Of a stretch of 64,000 bases of DNA, positions 54,616 through 60,824 are shown in pieces (within the stretch, counting starts at the first letter, position 1; every line of letters begins with the position of its first letter). The stretch is from Ignavibacteria bacterium. GTDB lineage: Bacteria; Bacteroidota; Ignavibacteria; Kapaibacteriales; Kapaibacteriaceae. The stretch covers positions 806,001-870,000 of the forward strand of contig JADJIQ010000005.1 of the NCBI GenBank assembly GCA_016707005.1, in the 5' to 3' direction. The notes under the pieces were generated by a model that saw nothing but the letters and a program-made list of their open reading frames with translations, was not told the origin of the DNA and did not search any database. The position numbers were made by a program, and so were the translations under genes.

Positions 54616-54742
54616 TTCCCGGCATGACACCGGGAGAGTAAGACTCCGGGAGTGATTCCGGGAGAGTAAGACTCCGGGAGTGATTCCGGGAGAGTAAGAC
54701 TCCGGGAGTCACACCGGGAGAGTAAGACTCCGGGAGTCACTC
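54616..54742. repeat. 28-bp hairpin repeat array 4 (4 units)
   Basis: Four units, mostly direct-arm type with GTGATTC linkers, beginning directly after the TAG stop of the VIT1-like gene with a half unit (TTCCCGGCATGACA). The right part is the coding end of the minus-strand mscS paralogue. Confidence 0.93.
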
Positions 54743-55572
54743 GTTAGGTGCACGTCCATCTGTGCGAATGGGACTCGTATACCAGCTGAGGCAAAGGCCT
54801 CGCTTACAGCAAAGTTCACGTCACTGATGATCGAATCTGGACGGTGAGCATACTCACTGGTCCACACCCAGAGGTAGAACCGAAGTGCTGATTCGCCGAA
54901 GGCTTCGAAGATCACAACAGGCGCTGGGTCTTTGTGTATGCCTGGATTTGCCTCGGCAATGGCGAGTAGGATCCTTTCAACTTCACGCGGATCGGAATCA
55001 TACGAGGCATTGGCATAGATCTTCAGTCGGACGGTTTCATAGTCGAGCGAGCGATTGATCACTGCAGAGCCAATGAAATACGAGTTTGGCACGATCACCG
55101 AAACACCTTCGTTGGTTCGCAACGTAGATGCCCTGATCGCAATGTCGACGATGTTTCCCTCCACTCCATCGACAACGATCCGATCGCCTAGTTTTATCGG
55201 ACGCTCAAGGAGGATCACGATCCCACTCACAAAGTTGTTGACGATGTTCTGAAGTCCGAAACCGATACCGACACTTAATGCTCCGAAGATCACCGTAAGA
55301 GCGCCGAGATTAAGCCCCGACCATTCTACCACTGTGATAACAGCTACAAGGATGATCACATAGCTAGAGATGATGAGGACGGAATTGATCGGCCCAAGAT
55401 TAGCCCCCTGTCGTTTCGATACTTTCTTCATCACAGCTCGACGGATGAAGCGTAACACAAGGATCACAACAATCATGGCGCCAACCGTGATCAACAAGGC
55501 CTTTACTGTGATTCCATTAGCTCCTGTGTTTAGAATGGGGGTATCGAGCAAGAAAGTCAAGGTTTCGTTCAT
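54709..55572 (-). CDS. mechanosensitive channel (MscS family), second copy, with repeat-encoded C-terminus
   Basis: 287 residues; three membrane helices then SVGIGFGLQNIVNNFVSGIV, LLERPIKLGDRIVVDGVEGN and VIVPNSYFIGSAVINRS. Very similar to the protein at 45362-46207. The paralogue ends FPQLDVHVKQPIS; this one reads FAQMDVHLTSDSRSLTLPV, where SDSRSLTLPV and the TGA are translated from one unit of array 4. The repeat has therefore replaced or extended the native end. Confidence 0.92.
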   Translation of the reverse strand: MNETLTFLLDTPILNTGANGITVKALLITVGAMIVVILVLRFIRRAVMKKVSKRQGANLGPINSVLIISSYVIILVAVITVVEWSGLNLGALTVIFGALSVGIGFGLQNIVNNFVSGIVILLERPIKLGDRIVVDGVEGNIVDIAIRASTLRTNEGVSVIVPNSYFIGSAVINRSLDYETVRLKIYANASYDSDPREVERILLAIAEANPGIHKDPAPVVIFEAFGESALRFYLWVWTSEYAHRPDSIISDVNFAVSEAFASAGIRVPFAQMDVHLTSDSRSLTLPV

Positions 55573-55669
55573 TTTGATCCGTTGTCAGATTTAATGCGAT
55601 GTTTCGGCGCCGATCCGCATGTGTGATCGGTCTGGCTTTTGTGCTTACTGTAGGGGGCAGGTATTGTTC

Positions 55670-55848
55670 CCCGGGGGTGACGCCGGGAGAGTAAGACTCC
55701 GGGAGTGACGCCGGGAGAGTAAGACTCCGGGAGTGACGCCGGGAGAGTAAGACTCCGGGAGTGACACCGGGAGAGTAAGACTCCGGGAGTGACACCGGGA
55801 GAGTAAGACTCCGGGAGTGACGCCGGGAGAGTAAGACTCCGGGAGTGA
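55670..55848. repeat. 28-bp hairpin repeat array 5 (6 units)
   Basis: Six direct-arm units (GCCGGGAG or ACCGGGAG, AGTAAGA, CTCCGGGAG) with GTGAC linkers, in the divergent region between the MscS paralogue and the ArsA-like gene. It occupies most of the 342-bp gap; the rest is unremarkable except an AGGGGGC heptamer at 55652. Confidence 0.93.
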
Positions 55849-55914
55849 TGTCTGGTGTCATAAGAATTGGCGGACGTTTGTCGTAATGTCGGAGCAACAA
55901 TCAGGTCTAATGAA

Positions 55915-57684
55915 ATGCTCTTCCTCAATGATCTTCCTCGGTTTGTGTTCTTCACTGGCAAGGGGGGAGTTGGAAAGACATCGATCGCCTGTGCCACATC
56001 AGTGAAACTCGCAAGGGAAGGGAAGAGGGTCCTGCTCGTTAGCACGGACCCGGCATCGAACGTTGGTCAGGTGTTCGGATGTACGATCGGCAATACGATC
56101 ACATCCATTCGAGCCGTTGACGGTCTTGATGCGCTGGAGATCGATCCGCAACAGGCCGCTCAAGCGTATCGTGATAAGATCGTCGGACCGGCACGCGGAG
56201 TGCTTGCTCCGGATGTAGTGAAGAGCATGGAAGAACAGCTTTCGGGGGCCTGCACTACAGAGATCGCGGCGTTCGATGAGTTCACAGAGCTATTGGTCGA
56301 TTCGGAGCTGACGCATCCGTATGACCACATCGTATTCGATACAGCTCCTACGGGCCACACGATCCGACTTCTACAATTGCCTGGCGCATGGAGTGGATTT
56401 CTTGAAACAGGCAAGGGTGATGCGTCATGTCTCGGCCCCTTGGCCGGACTCGATAAACAACGGTCGCAGTATGGCGCCGCCGTTGCTTCACTTTCCGATC
56501 CATCGCGTACTCGTCTCGTGCTTGTATCACGTCCGCAACAATCGTCGTTACGAGAAGTAGAATGCACACACAACGAGCTGGCCGCGATCGGATTTCGCAA
56601 TCAATATCTCGTGATCAACGGCATACTCCCTGCCGAGGATGATCAACGCGATGAACTGGCCCACGCGATCCATCAACGCGAGCAGGGAGCCATCCAAAAC
56701 ATGCCCGGAGTTCTTCGTGCACTCCCCCGCGACGAAGTGAGCACGAAACCGTTCAACATCGTCGGGATTGATGCTCTTTCCGATCTATTCGAGGTGGACG
56801 CCACCCGTTCCCTTCATCTGGTCAACACATCGCCCCCTGACATCAACGCCCCACACCTTTCAGCCCTTGTTGACGAGATCGCAAAGGATGGTAAGGGGCT
56901 GATCATGCTCATGGGAAAGGGCGGAGTGGGCAAAACAACGATCGCAGCCGCTGTTGCTGTTGAGCTTGCGCATCGGGGATATGCGGTTCATTTGACAACC
57001 TCCGATCCTGCGGCACATCTCCAAGAAACGCTCGGAGGAACGGTGGCAAACCTCACAGTGAGCCGGATCGACCCGCGAGAAGAGACAGAGCGATACAAAC
57101 AGCAGATACGGAGATCGAAGGGCGAACGACTCGATGACGTTGGCAAGGCAGTGTTGGAAGAAGATCTCCGGTCACCGTGCACAGAGGAGATCGCCGTTTT
57201 CCATGCCTTTTCTCGTGTCATTCGTGAGGCGAACAGAACGTTCGTGGTGATGGACACTGCCCCCACCGGACATACTCTGCTATTGCTCGACGCTACGGGT
57301 TCTTATCACCGAGACGTATCGCGGCAAATGGGCAAGACCGGCATGAACTTCACAACACCTATGATGCAGCTGCAGGATCATCGGCACACAAAGGTGCTCC
57401 TCGTTACACTGGCAGAGACAACGCCGGTGCTGGAGGCGGCATCGTTGCAGGAAGACCTCCGAAGAGCAGGTATCGAACCATGGGCGTGGGTCATCAACAA
57501 CAGCATTGCCGCCGCCAAACCGCGATCGACGCTTCTCGTGCAGCGGGCTAACAATGAATTGCGTGAGATAGAGGCCGTGTCACAAAGACTTTCTACACGA
57601 TATGCCGTGGTCCCGATGTTGAAGGAAGAGCCGGTAGGGGTGGAGCAGCTGCTGGCACTTTCGCACGTCACACCGGGAGAGTAA
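55915..57684 (+). CDS. arsA: ArsA-type double ATPase
   Basis: 589 residues from ATG at 55915 (MLFLNDLPRFVFF). Two tandem ArsA/GET3 halves: P-loops GKGGVGKTSIA (about 15-25) and GKGGVGKTTIA (about 333-343), switch motifs FDTAPTGHTIRLL and MDTAPTGHTLLLL, and signature Cys regions GACTTEIAAFDE and SPCTEEIAVFHAF that would bind As(III)/Sb(III). In ars systems it drives ArsB export of arsenite; no arsB, arsC or arsR is nearby, so the role is not certain. It ends in HVTPGE, encoded by array 6. Confidence 0.9.
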   Translation: MLFLNDLPRFVFFTGKGGVGKTSIACATSVKLAREGKRVLLVSTDPASNVGQVFGCTIGNTITSIRAVDGLDALEIDPQQAAQAYRDKIVGPARGVLAPDVVKSMEEQLSGACTTEIAAFDEFTELLVDSELTHPYDHIVFDTAPTGHTIRLLQLPGAWSGFLETGKGDASCLGPLAGLDKQRSQYGAAVASLSDPSRTRLVLVSRPQQSSLREVECTHNELAAIGFRNQYLVINGILPAEDDQRDELAHAIHQREQGAIQNMPGVLRALPRDEVSTKPFNIVGIDALSDLFEVDATRSLHLVNTSPPDINAPHLSALVDEIAKDGKGLIMLMGKGGVGKTTIAAAVAVELAHRGYAVHLTTSDPAAHLQETLGGTVANLTVSRIDPREETERYKQQIRRSKGERLDDVGKAVLEEDLRSPCTEEIAVFHAFSRVIREANRTFVVMDTAPTGHTLLLLDATGSYHRDVSRQMGKTGMNFTTPMMQLQDHRHTKVLLVTLAETTPVLEAASLQEDLRRAGIEPWAWVINNSIAAAKPRSTLLVQRANNELREIEAVSQRLSTRYAVVPMLKEEPVGVEQLLALSHVTPGE

Positions 57685-57883
57685 GACACCGGGAGTCACT
57701 CCGGGAGAGTAAGACTCCCGGCATCACACCGGGAGAGTAAGACTCCCGGCATCACACCGGGAGAGTAAGACTCCCGGCATCACACCGGGAGAGTAAGACA
57801 CCGGGAGTGACACCGGGAGAGTAAGACACCGGGAGAGTAAGACACCCGGCATCACTCCGGGAGAGTAAGACTCCCGGAGTCAC
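57669..57883. repeat. 28-bp hairpin repeat array 6 (8 units)
   Basis: Eight units, mixed direct-arm and inverted-arm types, linkers CATCACA, GTCACT and GTGACA; one unit is shortened. Begins within the arsA coding end and provides its TAA stop. Fills the convergent gap to the DinB-like gene. Confidence 0.93.
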
Positions 57884-57895
57884 TCGCGTGCGGCG

Positions 57896-58387
57896 TCACC
57901 CGCGAGCGAACACGAACATATCAAGTCCGAGCAAGCGCCCGTCATAGACCGAACGTAGGGCCGACATGATCTGGCCGCGGTGATATGTGGAGTGATTGAC
58001 CACATGCAACACAACATCCGGGATCGCCTGCACAAAAACGACGCCCTTCGTTGTCGTATATGTCATCGTTGCTTCAGGGCTCATCCACTCTGCATCACGT
58101 GCACGATCCGTGACATACTCGACCCAACGTTGTGACCCTACGCGAAGCATGCCCAAGAGTTCGTCAAGAGTCTTGCCTTCGGTGAAGCCAAGGAAATCCG
58201 TCGGACTTTGCCCCTTCATTCGCTCTAGCCAGATATTCTCTGCGCCTACGATGTGTCGGAGAGCTTCGTGGATCGATCCGAAAGGGGCTAAGGGTAGCCC
58301 ATCGATCGATGAAGCAGGAACAGCCGCAATGTTCTCAATGAGTCGAGTGTTCGCCCAGAGATTATAGGTGAGATAGCGCTGTAGCAT
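57896..58387 (-). CDS. DinB-family four-helix protein
   Basis: 163 residues. DinB pattern: YNLWANTRLIENIA near the N-terminus, EALRHIVGAENIWLERM with the first His, and HVVNHSTYHRGQIMSALR with the other two metal-ligand His residues. Distant from the DinB-like protein at 44599. Function unknown; likely thiol transferase or stress-linked. The stop is 12 bp from array 6. Confidence 0.9.
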   Translation of the reverse strand: MLQRYLTYNLWANTRLIENIAAVPASSIDGLPLAPFGSIHEALRHIVGAENIWLERMKGQSPTDFLGFTEGKTLDELLGMLRVGSQRWVEYVTDRARDAEWMSPEATMTYTTTKGVVFVQAIPDVVLHVVNHSTYHRGQIMSALRSVYDGRLLGLDMFVFARG

Positions 58388-58420
58388 GTCGGTTTTTGTC
58401 TGTGTGTTTAAATGTTGTCG

Positions 58421-59377
58421 CTATACCGAAATAACAACGTTTCCGATCTTCTGACCGGTCTCCACATACCGATAGGCATCTACGATCTCGTCCAAAGACA
58501 TCACACGATCAATAAGGGGGCGATATGATCCCTTGATCGCCAGAGACCGAAGGTATTCAACATCACGTGCGGTGATTGTTGGGATAGGGAAGAGGACCCG
58601 CTTGCCCCCTAACAATGGAGTGAGCAGAGCCAGGAACGGATTTTCGTATCGCGGTCCGAGTTCGGTTGAGATGTAACATCCTCTGTCGGTGAGGAGGGGT
58701 TTGCACCGTGACCATGAGAGCTTTCCGACAGCATCGAAGACAACATCGAACGTTTCGCTCAGGCGGGCGAATTCCGAGGAAGTGAAGTCGATCACACGAT
58801 CAGCCCCAAGCGATCGAACAAGGTCGAGATGGGCAGCTCCACAAACCGCCGTCACCTTAGCGCCCATGACACGTGCGAGTTGAACAGCTGCAGATCCTAT
58901 GGCACCGGTTGCACCATAGATGAGAACGGACGTTCCTTCGCCGACGTGTGCGGCGCGGAGATCGCAAAGTGCGTAATGGGAACCTTCGGTAAGGGGCGCT
59001 GCATCGATAAAGGACATCGACTCCGGAATGAGGGCAAATGCATCATTCGCGTTGACCACCATGTACTCCGCGTGTCCGCCGAAACGAGTGTCGTTGTATC
59101 CAAAAACACGATCACCGGGCTTTACGGTTTTGACACCTTGGACATCGGTCACCTCGCCCGCATACTCACATCCGAGGATGTTTCGTCGAGGCTTGAATAG
59201 ACCGCTGAAGAGTCGAGAGATAACATAGACGGCACTCCGAAACCCGCAATCCGTTCGATTCACCGTAGAGGCATGTACGCGAACCAAGAATTCGCCGTCC
59301 TGCAAAGTGGGACTGGGTACGTCCGATATTGAGACTACTTCTGGGGGGCCATAGCGAAGGTGAATAGCGGCTTTCAT
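58421..59377 (-). CDS. NAD(P)-dependent alcohol dehydrogenase/quinone oxidoreductase (MDR family)
   Basis: 318 residues from ATG at 59377 (MKAAIHLRYGPPEVV). Medium-chain dehydrogenase fold without the structural zinc lobe: VHASTVNRTDCGFR, NILGCEYAGEV, PGDRVFGYND, and the cofactor loop LIYGATGAIGSAAVQLAR. It probably reduces enones or quinones using NADPH. It is preceded by array 7, whose edge lies 27 bp upstream of the start. Confidence 0.92.
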   Translation of the reverse strand: MKAAIHLRYGPPEVVSISDVPSPTLQDGEFLVRVHASTVNRTDCGFRSAVYVISRLFSGLFKPRRNILGCEYAGEVTDVQGVKTVKPGDRVFGYNDTRFGGHAEYMVVNANDAFALIPESMSFIDAAPLTEGSHYALCDLRAAHVGEGTSVLIYGATGAIGSAAVQLARVMGAKVTAVCGAAHLDLVRSLGADRVIDFTSSEFARLSETFDVVFDAVGKLSWSRCKPLLTDRGCYISTELGPRYENPFLALLTPLLGGKRVLFPIPTITARDVEYLRSLAIKGSYRPLIDRVMSLDEIVDAYRYVETGQKIGNVVISV

Positions 59378-59403
59378 GACGTGAAAGATAAGCACCTAGA
59401 ACG

Positions 59404-59656
59404 ATGCCGGGAGAGTAAGACTCCCGGCATGACTCCGGGAGAGTAAGACTCCCGGCATGACTCCGGGAGAGTAAGACTCCCGGCATGACTCCGGGAGAGT
59501 AAGACTCCCGGCATGACTCCGGGAGAGTAAGACTCCCGGCATGACTCCGGGAGAGTAAGACTCCCGGCATGACTCCGGGAGAGTAAGACTCCCGGTATGA
59601 CTCCGAGAGAGTAAGTCACCCGACATAACTCCGGGAGAGTAAGACTCCCGGAGTTA
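59404..59656. repeat. 28-bp hairpin repeat array 7 (9 units)
   Basis: Nine units, almost all perfect inverted-arm type: CCGGGAG, loop AGTAAGA, CTCCCGG, linker CATGACT. One unit is degenerate (CCGAGAG...TCACCCG). It lies directly downstream of the RAYT gene (28 bp from its stop) and upstream of the dehydrogenase. Confidence 0.95.
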
Positions 59657-59684
59657 TAGAAGGGTCGATGTGAAGGGGATGAAG

Positions 59685-60278
59685 TCACAGTGCGTGCATC
59701 TCTGCCAGATCTGCGGCGAGCTCTGCATTGTCGATCGGGCCTGAACCTAGCCCGTCATGAACAAACGCCTCGTAGAATGATGCGCCGCCGAACATCTCGC
59801 TAACGACATGGTGTTGCCCACTGATGCTAGCGCGCTTGCCTAAGCACTCCAGATAGTTCGAATACTCCCACCCTGATGGGAACTCGGCCAACGCAGACTT
59901 AACGGGATTCAAGTGAATGTAGCGACACAGTGACTTGAAGTAGTTGTCGTTGGCTACATGTTTAATGTGGTATCTGCCTTGGAAAACTGTTCCGGCACGC
60001 GACAAGTAACGATTGATCTTGCGTGAATACCCTGAGCAAAGCCGTTGCATGAACTGATCGACTGAACCACCCTTTTCTACTCTGATCAAGAGATGGAAGT
60101 GGTTCGGCATGAGGCAAAACGCAATGATGCTGATGTGACACTTCTCTGCAAACTCCGTTAAGAGCTTAAGGAAGAGTCCGTACATAAAGGGAGTAAAGAA
60201 CAGCGTCATGCGCAATGCTCCGCGATTGTAGACGTGGTAGTATTCCCCTTCATGGGCTACCGTGGTGCGTGCTGGCAT
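59685..60278 (-). CDS. REP-associated tyrosine transposase (RAYT, Y1 IS200-like)
   Basis: 197 residues from ATG at 60278 (MPARTTVAHEGEYYHVYNRG), with GGAGG 8 bases upstream. HUH single-strand endonuclease fold: LMPNHFHLLIRVEKGG with His60 and His62 as the HUH pair, then GYSRKINRYLSRAGTVFQGRYH with Tyr84 as the likely nucleophile, and YIHLNPVKSAL, the RAYT signature. Known RAYTs cut and mobilise REP hairpins. The gene has arrays 7 and 8 on its two sides, the classic REPtron setting. The frame is also open through array 8 upstream, but the ribosome site decides this start. Confidence 0.95.
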   Translation of the reverse strand: MPARTTVAHEGEYYHVYNRGALRMTLFFTPFMYGLFLKLLTEFAEKCHISIIAFCLMPNHFHLLIRVEKGGSVDQFMQRLCSGYSRKINRYLSRAGTVFQGRYHIKHVANDNYFKSLCRYIHLNPVKSALAEFPSGWEYSNYLECLGKRASISGQHHVVSEMFGGASFYEAFVHDGLGSGPIDNAELAADLAEMHAL

Positions 60279-60356
60279 ATCGACCTCCGAGAAAGAAATG
60301 AGTGAATTGGTGCGTTCAGTTCTTCGTGCTCTGAGCCCGACCAAACGTGACATTTC

Positions 60357-60635
60357 ACTCCGGGAGAGTAAGACTCCCGGTACGACACCGGGAGAGTAAG
60401 ACTCCCGGTACGACACCGGGAGAGTAAGACTCCCGGTACGACACCGGGAGAGTAAGACTCCCGGCATGACTCCGGGAGAGTAAGACACCCGGCATGACTC
60501 CGGGAGAGTAAGACACCCGGTACGACACCGGGAGAGTAAGACACCCGGTACGACACCGGGAGAGTAAGACTCCCGGTACGACTCCGGGAGAGTAAGACAC
60601 CCGGCATGACTCCGGGAGAGTAAGACTCCCGGAGT
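60357..60635. repeat. 28-bp hairpin repeat array 8 (10 units)
   Basis: Ten units upstream of the RAYT gene: arms CCGGGAG and CTCCCGG or CACCCGG, loop AGTAAGA, linkers TACGACA and CATGACT. Where the linker is TACGACA the stem extends to 8 bp (ACCGGGAG with CTCCCGGT). It is in the divergent promoter space between the RAYT and the beta-helix gene. Confidence 0.95.
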
Positions 60636-60760
60636 GGTTCCGCGGGAGTGGTTCCGCGGAGCGCGAGTTCCGCGAAGCGCGAGTTTTGCGGAGCGTGGTT
60701 CCGCGCAGCGCCGTTCGGCCGCGCAGCGGCGCGGGCGCCGCCGCGGGCGGAAATGCAGTA
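60636..60760. repeat. GC-rich degenerate palindromic tract
   Basis: A run of imperfect repeats based on GTTCCGCGGAGCGCGAG and GCGAAGCGC, far richer in GC than its surroundings and able to fold many ways. It continues array 8 and stops about 60 bp before the beta-helix gene start. It may be a second, different palindromic family; no function is evident. Confidence 0.7.
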
Positions 60761-60824
60761 GCGCGGGCTCTGATTTTCCGTACGTTGGCGGATATCCGGA
60801 ACCCATCGTTATGGAGGAACAACG

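Noticed and set aside
59685..60278. Complete IS200/IS605 insertion sequence
   Set aside because: No tnpB and no recognisable element ends; the YIHLNPVKSAL region and surrounding hairpins fit a RAYT rather than an autonomous IS.
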